Assembly (NCBI RefSeq): GCF_035593265.1
Contig: NZ_CP141614.1
Coordinates: 2,232,001 to 2,296,000 of the forward strand
Length of the DNA stretch: 64,000 nt
Direction of reading: 5' to 3'
Origin: Limnochorda sp. LNt
GTDB lineage: Bacteria > Bacillota > Limnochordia > Limnochordales > Geochordaceae
Positions 41,660 to 51,152 of the stretch are shown in pieces (the stretch's first letter is position 1; the number at the start of each line of letters is the position of its first letter). The notes under the pieces are model-generated. The model saw only the letters and a list, made by a program, of their open reading frames with translations. It was not told where the DNA came from and made no database searches. A program made the position numbers and the translations under genes.

Positions 41660-42670
41660 TCACTCCACCCGGTAGACCCCCGCGGCCGTCACCACCACCC
41701 ACGGCCGGCCGGGGGGCCGCGCCTCCAGGTGGGCGCGCACCGCCTCCAGGCGCCGCTGGCGCTCGGCCAGCGCCCGCCGGGCCTCGGCCTCGCCCACCTC
41801 CAGAAACCTGACCCACTGCCCCGGGCGCAGCTGGCCCATCACGTCCAGGTCGGCCGTGATGACGGTGGCGATCTTAGGGTAGCCGCCGGTGGTCGGCCGC
41901 TCGGCCAGCAGCACCAGGGGCTGCCCGTCGCCTGTCACCTGCACGCTGCCGGGAGCCGTGGCCTCGGAGACGATGTCGTAGCCGCCCCGGGCGCGGATGG
42001 GCGGCCCCTCGAGCCGCACCCCCATCCGGTCGGCCCGGGCGCTGACCCGGAAGCGTCCGAAGAAGAAGTCCCGCAAACCTCGCCGGGAGAAGGCGTCCGC
42101 CTGGGGACCGGCCATGACGCGGATGGGGCCCGAGCGGCGGTGGGGCCGCAGGCGCTCGGGCACGGACCGCCCGGCCCAGCGCGCGACGTCTCCTCGGTGC
42201 GGCCCACCGGAGCCGGTCGCCCCGGCCAGCGGGCGCCCGTCCAGCCCGCCGACGCCCGCCCGCACGTGGGTGCTGCGGCTGCCCAGCACGGGCGGCACGT
42301 CGATGCCCCCCGCCACCGCCAGGTAGGCCCGCACCCCGCGACGCACCGCTCCCACGCTGACGACGGCGCCGTCCCGCGCCAGCACCGCCTCCCACGTCGG
42401 CAGCGGCCAGCCCGTCTCGCCGGCGTACCAGTCGGCCTCCACCGCGGCCAGGGCCATCACCGTGTCGCCCACCACCCGCAGCACGGGGCCGTCCAGGGTG
42501 ATCTCCAGCGCCGCCGCCTCGGGCGGGTTGCCCACCAGCATGTTGGCGCAGGCCAGCATGAAGCCGTCCACGGCACCCGCCGGGGCCAGCCCCTGGGCCA
42601 GGTAGCCGGGGCGGCCCGCGTCCTGGACGGTGGTCGACAGCCCTCCGTGCAGCACCTCGAGCCAGGGCAT
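41660..42670 (-). CDS. pxpC: 5-oxoprolinase subunit C / biotin-dependent carboxyltransferase family
   Basis: 336 residues of the KipA/PxpC (allophanate hydrolase subunit 2-like) family. With PxpA and PxpB it hydrolyses 5-oxoproline using ATP. Landmarks are TVQDAGRPGYLAQGLAPAGA near the start, LACANMLVGNPPEAAALEIT, and RADRMGVRLEGPPI with a final TTGGYPKIATVITADLD. ATG 42670 is 11 nt after pxpB ends. PxpA (LamB/YcsF) is not in the window. Confidence 0.9.
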   Translation of the reverse strand: MPWLEVLHGGLSTTVQDAGRPGYLAQGLAPAGAVDGFMLACANMLVGNPPEAAALEITLDGPVLRVVGDTVMALAAVEADWYAGETGWPLPTWEAVLARDGAVVSVGAVRRGVRAYLAVAGGIDVPPVLGSRSTHVRAGVGGLDGRPLAGATGSGGPHRGDVARWAGRSVPERLRPHRRSGPIRVMAGPQADAFSRRGLRDFFFGRFRVSARADRMGVRLEGPPIRARGGYDIVSEATAPGSVQVTGDGQPLVLLAERPTTGGYPKIATVITADLDVMGQLRPGQWVRFLEVGEAEARRALAERQRRLEAVRAHLEARPPGRPWVVVTAAGVYRVE

Positions 42671-42681
42671 CCCGACTCTCC

Positions 42682-43437
42682 TCACGCCGCCGGCATCGTC
42701 GCTCGCGGCTCGCCGGCCGCCTCCTGCCAGCCGGGCGGCGCCTGCTCGGGCGAGGCGGCCACGAAGCGTACCCGGTCTCCCGGCCTCAGCGTGGCCGGGC
42801 GCCTGCGCCCCGCATCCCACAGTGTCACCCAGGTGCGCCCGATGACGTGCCAGCCGCCCGGCGCGCCGCCGAGGCCGTAGATCCCCGTCTGGCTGCCGCC
42901 GATGGCCACGGAGCCGGCCGGCACCTCCAGCCGGGGGGAGGCCCGCCGTGGCACCGCCAGGGCGGGGTCGAGCCCGCCCAGGTAGACGAAGCCGGGCAGG
43001 AAGCCCAGCATGTAGACCACGTAGCGCCCGGCCGCGTGGCGGCGCACCACCTCGTCGGGCGAAAGGCCCACCCGCTCCGCCACGGCCTCCAGGTCGGGCC
43101 CGTAGGACCCGCCGTAGATGACCGGGATGGTCACCTGCCGACCCCGCCGCCGGGGCCCCCGGCCGTCGACGGCCTCACGCAGGCGCCGCTCGAGGGCGGC
43201 CCGGATGCGAGCCCCGTCGGTGACCCGGGGATCCCACGTCACCAGCACCGACCGGTAGGCGGGCACCGCCTCGATCATCCCCGGCAGCGGCCGCTCCACC
43301 AGCGTCCGCCACAGTGCCATCACGCGCCGGTGGACGGCCGGGTCGACGCCGTCGCCCAGCTCCACCAGCACCGCCGCGTCGCCCGCCGGCCGGATCCGCA
43401 CCGGGCCCCCCGCCAGGTCGAGCTCCTGGACCAGCAC
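42682..43437 (-). CDS. pxpB: 5-oxoprolinase subunit B (KipI family)
   Basis: 251 residues. The C-terminal cyclophilin-like half shows the family signature GFLPGFVYLGGLDPALAVPR and GSVAIGGSQTGIYGLG. In B. subtilis the related KipI also inhibits the sporulation kinase KinA and is opposed by KipA; whether this pair does so is unknown. GTG 43437 is the first start after the upstream gene. Paired with pxpC. Confidence 0.9.
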   Translation of the reverse strand: MLVQELDLAGGPVRIRPAGDAAVLVELGDGVDPAVHRRVMALWRTLVERPLPGMIEAVPAYRSVLVTWDPRVTDGARIRAALERRLREAVDGRGPRRRGRQVTIPVIYGGSYGPDLEAVAERVGLSPDEVVRRHAAGRYVVYMLGFLPGFVYLGGLDPALAVPRRASPRLEVPAGSVAIGGSQTGIYGLGGAPGGWHVIGRTWVTLWDAGRRRPATLRPGDRVRFVAASPEQAPPGWQEAAGEPRATMPAA

Positions 43438-43481
43438 CGGCGTCGCGTCCCGCCCCCTGCCCGGCGTCTCGCCCGCGGGCC

Positions 43482-44518
43482 TCAGCCCGAAAGGGCGGCC
43501 GCCTGGCGCAGGCGCCCCGCCTTCTCCAGGGCCACCGCGGCGGCCCCCACGATGCCCACGTCGGAGCCGAGCCGCGACAGCTCCAGGCGCGTCCCCTCGG
43601 CCGGGCCCGAGACCGCCCGCTGGCGCACGTAGCGGCGCAGCGGCTCCATCATCATGTCGCCCAGCCGGGAGACCCCGCCCCCGATGACGATAACGTCGGG
43701 GTCGAAGAGGTTCATCAGGTTGACCATGCCGGCGCCCAGGTAGAGCCAGGTGCGATCCAGCACCTCCCGTGCCAGCTCGTCGCCCGCCCGGGCGGCCTCG
43801 CCCACCAGGCGGGCGTCCACCTCGCCCAGCCGGCCCTGCGCCCGCCGCATCAGCGGCGCCCCGGCCGGGCGTCGGACTCCCCGGGCACGTCGCCCTCGCG
43901 CCAGCCGGCTGCCTGCAGCGCCTCCACCGCTCGCCTGGCGATGGCCGTGCCCGAGGCCATGGCCTCCAGGCAGCCCCGTCGCCCGCACCCGCACAGCGGC
44001 CCGTCCTCCACCACGGCCACCGTGTGGCCGATCTCCCCGGCGGCCCAGTGGGCGCCGCCGTAGATGCGGCCGTCGATGACGATGCCGCCCCCGATGCCGG
44101 TGCTGACGGTGACGTAGATGAGATGGCGCGTGCCCTGGCCCGCCCCTGCCCACCACTCGCCCAGGGCGGCGGCGTTGGCGTCGTTCTCCAGGTAGACGGG
44201 CACGCCCGTCGCCTCCCGGATGGGCTCGACCACGTCCACCTCCCGCCAGCGCAGGTTGGGCGCCTCCACCACGACCCCCCGCAGGGGATCTAGCGGCCCC
44301 GGGCAGGCCACCGCCACCGCCTCCAGCGCGGCCAGGTCGAGCCCCCTGCGCCCGCAGACCTCCTCCAGCGATCCGATCATGCGGGCGATGACGGCCGCCG
44401 GCCCCTCCTCCGGCCGGGTGGGGTGGACCGCCCGCTCCAGCACCCGGCCCGTCTCGTCCACCAGGCCCGTGGCGATCTTGGTGCCCCCCAGGTCGATGCC
44501 TGCCACGAGTCGTGCCAC
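43482..44518 (-). pseudogene. ROK-family sugar kinase (glucokinase-like), frameshifted as given
   Basis: Phosphorylates glucose or a related sugar with ATP. The N-terminal ATP site is GIDLGGTKIATGLVDETG, sugar-binding residues occur in LENDANAAALGEWW and GEIGHTVAVV, and the zinc motif is CGCGRRGCLEAMASG. The C-terminal part (NLFDPDVIVIGGGVSRLGD) is in another frame; the break is near 43865. Start GTG 44518 with GGAGG upstream. Restoring one indel gives the usual 315-345 residues. It lies between pxpB and the Pgi/Pmi gene; the kinase and isomerase would act in sequence. Confidence 0.82.
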
Positions 44519-44540
44519 GTCGTCGCCTCCAACGCTCGTG

Positions 44541-45671
44541 CTAGCGCATGGTGGCCAGCTCGGCCTTGAGCCGGTCGATGAACCGCACCGGCGTCGGATC
44601 CACGCCCTTGGCGATGGCCAGGTAGTAGCTGACGTAGTCGCCGATGTGGAGCAGCGCCATGGCACGGGCCAGCTGTCCCTCGCCCGTGCCCTCGTATTCG
44701 GCCAGGCCGGCGACGGCCCCCTCCACGATGCGGCGGGTCGCCTCTAGACGTCGCTGCATGCGGGGCGACTCGTCGCCCGTGCGCAACAGGATCAGGCGGA
44801 TCTGGCGCGCCACCGCCGGCGGGGGCGCCTCCCAGCCCACCACCTCGTTGTGGTCGAGCTCCGGCAGGCTGGTCCAGTAGGCGGGATGCTTGCTGTTCTC
44901 GTTGATCTGGCACTTCCACCGGTAGGCGATGGCGGCCCCGATACCCGCGCTGCCGTAGACGACCGGCAGCCGGTCCACCAGCTCCACGGCCTCCTGCTTG
45001 GCCGGGTTGTCGCGCAGGGGGCGGCGCATGCCCATGCGCTCCCGCACCTCGCCCAGGGCCCGCACGGTCTGCTCCACCAGGGCCGGCACGTCGTCGGCCA
45101 GGCCGGCGGCCTCCAAGATCCCCAGCGCCGCGAAGAGCGAGTAGCCGAGTGCCGCCCTGGGCGGCAGCCCCGAGGGGATCTTGGCCACGGGCCAGCCCCG
45201 CTGGGCGGCCAAATCGCCCAGCTGCCCGCCGCTGGTCAGGGCCACGACCCGGGCGCCTGCCCGGGCGGCCTCCTCCTGGGCGGCCAGGGTCTCCTCCGTG
45301 TTGCCGGAGTAGCTGGACGCGATGAAGAGGGTCCGCTCGTCGACGTAGGCCGGCACGCGGTAGTCCCGCACCACCTCGACGGGCACCGTCAGCCGCTCGG
45401 CGGTGGCTCCCTTGAGCAGGTCGCCTCCGATGGCCGACCCGCCCATGCCGGCGACCACCACCGCCCGAAAGCCCCCGGCCGGCCGCTCCGGGACGGCCCG
45501 CCGCCCCGCCTCGTAGCCCGCCGGGGCCTGGTCGGCCAGCCCCTCGATGAGCCGCAGCATGCCGTAGGGGTCGAGTCGAGCGACCGCCGCCGGGTCGTCC
45601 AGCCGCTGCCGGGCGGCCTCCAGCCCTGCCGCGCTGGCGCCCGGCTCGCCTGCGCCTCTGCCCAAAGACAC
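44541..45671 (-). CDS. Bifunctional phosphoglucose/phosphomannose isomerase
   Basis: 376 residues of the PGI/PMI type first described in archaea. MGGSAIGGDLLKG, SSYSGNTEETL and NENSKHPAYWTSLPELDHNE are the SIS-domain landmarks; the glutamate and histidine near the end fit the catalytic pair. It would link glucose-6-P, fructose-6-P and mannose-6-P, which suits the sugar-nucleotide gene at 37188. GTG 45671 is preferred to GTG 45680 because GGGAGG is then 8 nt upstream. An extended -10 promoter lies at 45698-45706. Confidence 0.88.
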   Translation of the reverse strand: MSLGRGAGEPGASAAGLEAARQRLDDPAAVARLDPYGMLRLIEGLADQAPAGYEAGRRAVPERPAGGFRAVVVAGMGGSAIGGDLLKGATAERLTVPVEVVRDYRVPAYVDERTLFIASSYSGNTEETLAAQEEAARAGARVVALTSGGQLGDLAAQRGWPVAKIPSGLPPRAALGYSLFAALGILEAAGLADDVPALVEQTVRALGEVRERMGMRRPLRDNPAKQEAVELVDRLPVVYGSAGIGAAIAYRWKCQINENSKHPAYWTSLPELDHNEVVGWEAPPPAVARQIRLILLRTGDESPRMQRRLEATRRIVEGAVAGLAEYEGTGEGQLARAMALLHIGDYVSYYLAIAKGVDPTPVRFIDRLKAELATMR

Positions 45672-45697
45672 CTGGCGCACCTCCCTGCACGACGGCG

Positions 45698-45706
45698 ATC
45701 ATATCA
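45698..45706 (-). promoter_or_regulatory. Extended -10 promoter of the Pgi/Pmi operon
   Basis: The minus strand reads TGATATGAT, i.e. TG-N-TATGAT, about 27 nt before the GTG start. No -35 consensus is seen. It would head the long transcript running to the terminator at 37231. Confidence 0.5.
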
Positions 45707-45757
45707 CGCCGGGCGGCGCCCCGGCCAGGCGCGGGGCGCCCGGGGGCTTCAGAGCGA

Positions 45758-45784
45758 GGTGGCCGCCCTGGCCGGGCGGCCACC
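45758..45784 (-). terminator. GC-rich hairpin after the sugar-ABC ATPase gene
   Basis: A perfect 11-bp stem (45758-45768 with 45774-45784, loop of 5). No T-run follows on the minus strand, so it is a weak or Rho-assisted terminator at best. Confidence 0.45.
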
Positions 45785-45838
45785 CTGCGTGCGACGTTGG
45801 ACGGCCCCTTCCGCCTACCCGCGGCGCGGCGGGCCTCC

Positions 45839-46948
<1,110 letters not shown>

Positions 46949-47042
46949 GGGCCCCGATGCCTCCTCGTGCTTGCCTACGCGGCGCGATGCTCGTAGGGGG
47001 ACGGTTCGCTCGCCTGTCGCGGCTCTCCTGCCTGGGCAGGTG

Positions 47043-47070
47043 TGTATACATGATCCACACTTGCTGGCAC
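47043..47070 (-). promoter_or_regulatory. Promoter and inverted repeat of the sugar-ABC ATPase gene
   Basis: Minus strand GTGCCA (47065-47070), 16-nt spacer, TATACA (47043-47048). The spacer and -10 box overlap an inverted repeat, GTGTG...CACAC (47040-47060), placed where a repressor would block the promoter. The start would be about 85 nt before ATG 46948. Confidence 0.5.
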
Positions 47071-47094
47071 CGAGTCTCCCGCCTGAAGAGACAA

Positions 47095-47121
47095 AGGAGC
47101 CGGGAAAGGCTCCCGGCTCCT
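47095..47121 (-). terminator. Rho-independent terminator of the first porin-like gene
   Basis: Perfect 11-bp stem AGGAGCCGGGA/TCCCGGCTCCT (47095-47105 with 47111-47121, loop of 5), followed on the minus strand by TTTGTCTCTTC. It is 29 nt after the stop of the porin-like gene. Confidence 0.85.
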
Positions 47122-47149
47122 CGTCGCTCAGTTCGCCCCGACTCCGAAC

Positions 47150-48763
47150 TCAGAAGGAGATCTTCGTCGCCAGCGAGATGGTCGTGGACTCCGCCGAGGT
47201 CGGATTGCTTCCGAACACCGGCAACGAGTACGCGGTCCGACCGACCTTCGCCGTGACGCTCGCGCTGTCGCTCACCTTGTAGCTCGCCGCGAGGCTCAGC
47301 TCCAGGGAGGTCACGTTGCCGTCAACGCCGTCGCCGTACTTGTCGTCGGTGTTCTTGAAGTAGTCGTTGGCTTCGTCGTACTGCTGCAGTACGACCGAGA
47401 TGTCACCGTACGAGTGGTACGCGAAGGCGGGCGTGACGGTCAGCCGGTCGCTGAGCTTGTACTCGACGCCGCCGCCGATCTTGAAGTGGGACTTCGCCCA
47501 GTAGCGGTAGCGGTCGATGTCATCCTTGTAGACGCCAGCTGTCGCCGTCTCTTCGAACTTGCTCGTATTGCCGCCCCACGTGACGCTCCCGGGATCGAAG
47601 TAGTACGGAACGTCCCCGATTGTGATCTCGGTGAGTTCGACGATGGACGCGCCCTCAGCGAAGGCCCCGATGTCGCCGTCCTTGTCGGACTCGGTCACGA
47701 AGTCCAGGTTCAAAGTAGCCACGTCGGGCAGGAGCGCGAACTTCACCGAGCCAGTGATGGACGTCAGGGGATTCGGCGTGGCCGTTCCTGCGCCAACTTC
47801 GATGTTGCGGTTTTGGCGGGTGGTGACGCCCAGGCTGGCCTCAATGGGATCGCCCGCGTACTTGACCGTCGCACCCATCGACCCCTGCCGCACAACGCCG
47901 CTGGAGGTCAGAGTCTCCCGGCTAAAGCTACCGGTAATGGTGAACGGAGCGAGGGAGTAAGTCGCGCTGGCGCTCAGGAGGGTCCGATCCTTGCTGCCAT
48001 ACGCGAATCCTGCCGGGAAGTTAGCCTGGGCCGTCGCGTAGCTCACGCTGCTCTTCAGGCCCTCGATGGGCGTCAGCTCGGCCTTGGCGCCGAAGGCCAA
48101 GCGATCATCCTCAGCCTCGGTGGTCGCGCCGACAGCACCGGAGACCTTGGCCAACCCAAGGTCGACCGTTGCATAGCCGGCCAGGCGGAAGTTAGTCTTG
48201 CCCGCGGTGGAGCTCGGGATCACCGGCCGCACGTACGCGCCCACGGTGACCGGGGCCAGGTCGACACTCGCTCCGGCCGTCACGCCGTTCACGCTGTCAG
48301 CTTGCACCAACAGATTCGTGCCTGCCACGGCAGACTCGAGTCGGACCTGGCTAGCATCCGCCCCGTCGAAGACCACCGGATCGTTGATCACGATCAGGCT
48401 CAACGGATCGGACACGCGGCTGAGCTGGAACGTGTTGCCAACGTCCTTGGCGACGCTGACCTTCAGGCTTGAGGTGGCGAGCGACGCCTTCCCATACGGT
48501 GTCAGCTCGTTCTCAACCACCAGCGTCGCGTCCAGGGACCAAGCGTCGCCCTGGGAAGCCTCCGCCTTGAGTCCGAATTTCGGGCTGAAGTCGAGCCCGG
48601 GCCCATTGTCGGGTTTGTCGAAGTTGGTGGTATCGACGGTCGAGCTGGTCGACAGCTCAAACGACCCGCCGATGCTTGCGGTTACCTCCGCGGCCTCCTC
48701 TGCGGCGACAGGCACCGCCGCCGCCAGCAACGCTACCAGCACCAGCGTGAGAGTGCGTCGCAT
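47150..48763 (-). CDS. Secreted beta-barrel, outer-membrane porin-like protein
   Basis: 537 residues. A signal peptide (RRTLTLVLVALLAAAVPVAA, cut before EEA) is followed by alternating polar/hydrophobic strands rich in Ser, Thr, Ala, Gly and Val, with no transmembrane helix, and the last residue is Phe (ATKISF), the usual signal for insertion by BamA. No clear family is recognised; it could be a porin or a surface fibre protein. Codon use is more varied and A/T-richer by eye than in the neighbours, which could mean transfer or different selection. ATG 48763 has GGGGAGGAG upstream. A long leader precedes it and a terminator follows. Confidence 0.7.
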   Translation of the reverse strand: MRRTLTLVLVALLAAAVPVAAEEAAEVTASIGGSFELSTSSTVDTTNFDKPDNGPGLDFSPKFGLKAEASQGDAWSLDATLVVENELTPYGKASLATSSLKVSVAKDVGNTFQLSRVSDPLSLIVINDPVVFDGADASQVRLESAVAGTNLLVQADSVNGVTAGASVDLAPVTVGAYVRPVIPSSTAGKTNFRLAGYATVDLGLAKVSGAVGATTEAEDDRLAFGAKAELTPIEGLKSSVSYATAQANFPAGFAYGSKDRTLLSASATYSLAPFTITGSFSRETLTSSGVVRQGSMGATVKYAGDPIEASLGVTTRQNRNIEVGAGTATPNPLTSITGSVKFALLPDVATLNLDFVTESDKDGDIGAFAEGASIVELTEITIGDVPYYFDPGSVTWGGNTSKFEETATAGVYKDDIDRYRYWAKSHFKIGGGVEYKLSDRLTVTPAFAYHSYGDISVVLQQYDEANDYFKNTDDKYGDGVDGNVTSLELSLAASYKVSDSASVTAKVGRTAYSLPVFGSNPTSAESTTISLATKISF

Positions 48764-49106
48764 TCTGCTCCTCCCCTGTATCGGAATATGGGAACACACA
48801 CCAGCTAGACGCTTCGCGACAAGACCTAGCGGCGAATCCGCGGATGCCTGCGAAGCCGAGCCCGGAGAAGTCTCCCTGTTTCCTTCCCCGCAGAACCCCG
48901 CCTCATGGGCATCGGGGTCCGCCGCGTCGTTACGATCCTTTTCCCTTTCCGCCACCTCCCCTGCGGCCTGGTTTGTCCCCTCGAAATCGTGGGCCCACGG
49001 CGTCGTGCCGTTTACGCCCCCGGATTTCGATGGCTGATGGGAAATTCCTTCTCCTGGGTGCGTGCTCAGGGGTGGGAAGAGGAGGAGCCGGGCGCCATCG
49101 CGCGAA
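48764..49106 (-). other. Gene-free leader of the first porin-like gene
   Basis: Upstream of the porin-like ATG there are about 340 nt with no supported gene. The frame stays open here only by chance; its translation is low-complexity. The region holds GGGGACAAACC and GGTGGCGGAAAGGG blocks on the minus strand, and at 48869-48884 the 16-mer AGGAAACAGGGAGACT, which recurs in the leader of the second porin-like gene. I could not assign a riboswitch class or a promoter. Confidence 0.4.
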
Positions 49107-49135
49107 CGAGCCCCGGGACCACCTCCCGGGGCTCG
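49107..49135 (-). repeat. Perfect 12-bp GC-rich hairpin
   Basis: CGAGCCCCGGGA (49107-49118) pairs with TCCCGGGGCTCG (49124-49135) around a 5-nt loop. It has no T-run. It may end the second porin-like transcript or bound the leader of the first. Confidence 0.55.
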
Positions 49136-49207
49136 CCACCTGCCCGCCGGGGGCGGGCGCCGGCCCGCGTCACGACCCCCCTGGGTGGGAGCGGGCAGGT
49201 GAGAGCG

Positions 49208-49235
49208 GGTGGGGGCCGCCTGGGCGGCACCCACC
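49208..49235 (-). terminator. Hairpin just after the second porin-like gene
   Basis: A 13-position stem with one mismatch (49208-49220 with 49223-49235) begins about 20 nt after the stop codon at 49255-49257. There is no T-run, so if it terminates it is not a classical Rho-independent site; with the hairpin at 49107 it makes a double barrier. Confidence 0.45.
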
Positions 49236-49254
49236 TCGCAACGGACCGGGCCCG

Positions 49255-50568
49255 TCAGAAGGAGGCCTTGAGGCCCGCCTCCACCTTGGCCCCGTCCACC
49301 GAGTCGTGCTCGACCGACACCGAGAGCCCGCTGGGGGCCGTGTAGCGCACGCCGGCGCCCCAGGTCAGCTGGCCGTCGGTCTCGCGGGTCAGCCGACCGC
49401 TCAGCCCGATGCCGGGCAGCTGCGGCACGACGTCGACGGTGGCCTCGGCGCTCAGCTCGTGCTCAACGGCGTCGGTGCCGTAGAGGGTGGCCTTGTAGGT
49501 CGGGACCACCATCAGCCCGGGCCGGGCCACGGGGTAGGCCACCGAGAGGCTGCTCTCGATGGGCGCCCGCTGCAGCAGATCCCACTGGGTCGAGCCGCTC
49601 AGCTGCGCGCCGCGCAGGTGGGTGGCAGCCGCCAGGGCGATCTCACGGTGCTGGGTCGGGGCGGCGATGGGCCGGCCGTCCTCGTCGACCCACTTGTCGT
49701 AGAGGTCGACGCCGGCGGCCAGGTTGACGCCGCGCTGGACGGTGTTGACGGCCACGGTCACGCCGTGCTCGCCGCGGTTGTCGGCCAGCCAGCCGTACTC
49801 GTTGCCGTCCTCGTCAAACGCCCGGTAGACCGGCATGAAGGTGTTCCACACCTTGCGGTAGCCGGCGGCCACCGTCAGGTCCGGCTGCAGCTGGACCTGG
49901 GCGTCGATGCGGCTCAGCTGGGGCACGTCGGAGCCGCTGGTCTCGGAGCGGGCGTAGATGCCGCTCACCGTGACGCCGGGCACGGGCATGGCCGCGGCCG
50001 CCAGCTCCAGGTCGTAGCGCCCGTTGACGTTGAGGGCCGTGGCGGCCAGGCCCGCCTGCGGCAGGGCCGCGCGCAGCTGGGCGCCCACGACGGTGTTGTC
50101 GCGGCTCACGGCCACGTCACGGCCGGCGAAGGCCGACAGCCCCACCGGGCCGTAGCCGATCCCGGAGATGGAGAGGCCCTCCTCGGCGAACTGGCCGATG
50201 TAGGGCGAGTAGGCCACGTCGAGGCTCCCGATGCGGGCCGTGGCGGGCGCGCCGCCGCGCCAGAGCTGCCCCGTCGCCTCGATGAAGGCCCGGGTGATGT
50301 TGACGGAGGCCACCGAGTCGGTCAGGCCCGGGTACCAGACGGGCGAGGCCGTCACCTCGGCCCGCAGGCGCCGCTCAGCGGTGCCCGTCTGGGCGCCGAT
50401 GGTGAGCTCGGTGGAGGTCGAGAGCCCCCGCGGGCCCTCGTCGGTGGCCTGCTGCCGCCAGGTGAAGCCCCCCTCCAGCGAGCCCGACAGCTCGAAGCCA
50501 GCCGCCAGCGCCGGCCCCGACAGGGCCGCCACCAGCAGCGCTGACAAGACGACTGCCAGCTTCTTCAT
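49255..50568 (-). CDS. Second secreted beta-barrel, outer-membrane-like protein
   Basis: 437 residues. Signal peptide KKLAVVLSALLVAALSGPALA, then long amphipathic strands with Arg/Glu/Gln facing outward patterns, no helices, and a terminal Phe (GLKASF). It shares no obvious sequence with the first porin-like protein but the same design. Codon use is GC-rich like the rest of the window, unlike its neighbour. ATG 50568 is preceded by a purine-rich site at long spacing. Function not recognised: a general porin or structural barrel is plausible. Confidence 0.68.
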   Translation of the reverse strand: MKKLAVVLSALLVAALSGPALAAGFELSGSLEGGFTWRQQATDEGPRGLSTSTELTIGAQTGTAERRLRAEVTASPVWYPGLTDSVASVNITRAFIEATGQLWRGGAPATARIGSLDVAYSPYIGQFAEEGLSISGIGYGPVGLSAFAGRDVAVSRDNTVVGAQLRAALPQAGLAATALNVNGRYDLELAAAAMPVPGVTVSGIYARSETSGSDVPQLSRIDAQVQLQPDLTVAAGYRKVWNTFMPVYRAFDEDGNEYGWLADNRGEHGVTVAVNTVQRGVNLAAGVDLYDKWVDEDGRPIAAPTQHREIALAAATHLRGAQLSGSTQWDLLQRAPIESSLSVAYPVARPGLMVVPTYKATLYGTDAVEHELSAEATVDVVPQLPGIGLSGRLTRETDGQLTWGAGVRYTAPSGLSVSVEHDSVDGAKVEAGLKASF

Positions 50569-51083
50569 CTCGTCACGTATCCCCCTCGACGGAGTGCGTC
50601 CGTTGTCCTCTCACGACGCCACGTTGACTACCCGACAGGGCGACGATGCTTGCTGCGTCGGCGATGCGTCGCCGGCCCTCCGGGAGGGGGAGGCCCTCGG
50701 TGAGTCTCCTCGTTTCCTCGCCGTCGCCTCGCCCGTCCCCACCGGCTGCATCACGGCTGCGTCTGCTGCTCCCACACGCCCGGGGCCCTGCGGCCCCCCT
50801 GCCGCTGCCGGCTCGGCCGGCAGGCCCCACCGACCACGCGCTCCCCTCCTCTCGGGGCCCGGCGGCGGGCGTGAAGCGATGGAGGGCCGTCCGTGGTCGC
50901 TCCAAAGGTCGTCCGCGTCTGGATGGGGGATGTGAAGGTCGGGCCGTCCGGTGGCCTGGGGTCGTCCTTGCCGCCGGAGAGGTTAGGGAGGGGAGGTTAG
51001 TCCTCCTGCCGGAGCGGTCCCGCTAACTGCTGGGCACCCCGCCAGGGGGCGGAAGAGGTGGCCGATGTGCCCATGAATGAGAA
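50569..51083 (-). other. Gene-free region upstream of the second porin-like gene
   Basis: About 515 nt with no supported gene on either strand. The minus strand carries AGGAAACGAGGAGACT (50703-50718), matching 14 of 16 bases of the element in the other porin leader, and short stems near it. On the plus strand GAGGTTAG occurs twice at 50979-51000 within a G-rich run. No promoter could be assigned. Confidence 0.4.
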
Positions 51084-51107
51084 AGGGCCCGCCTCGAGGC
51101 AGGCCCT
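51084..51107 (-). terminator. Rho-independent terminator of the DUF2089 operon
   Basis: On the minus strand AGGGCCTGCC pairs with GGCGGGCCCT around TCGA (10 bp, one G-U), followed by TTCTCATT. It lies 46 nt after the stop of the holin-like gene. Confidence 0.8.
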
Positions 51108-51152
51108 GGAAGCGCTAGCGCGTCTAACCATGACGGACGGGGCCGCCCCGCC

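Noticed and set aside
48764-49106. Cyclic-di-GMP, cyclic-di-AMP or cobalamin riboswitch in the porin leader
   Set aside because: Short blocks resemble parts of these aptamers (CAAACC, AGGAGAC), but the core helices and most conserved bases are missing. A covariance search would be needed.
47150-49234. Extension of the first porin-like frame upstream to 49234
   Set aside because: ATG 48763 has a strong ribosome site and starts a signal peptide; the extension is low-complexity and GC-rich genomes often keep frames open by chance.
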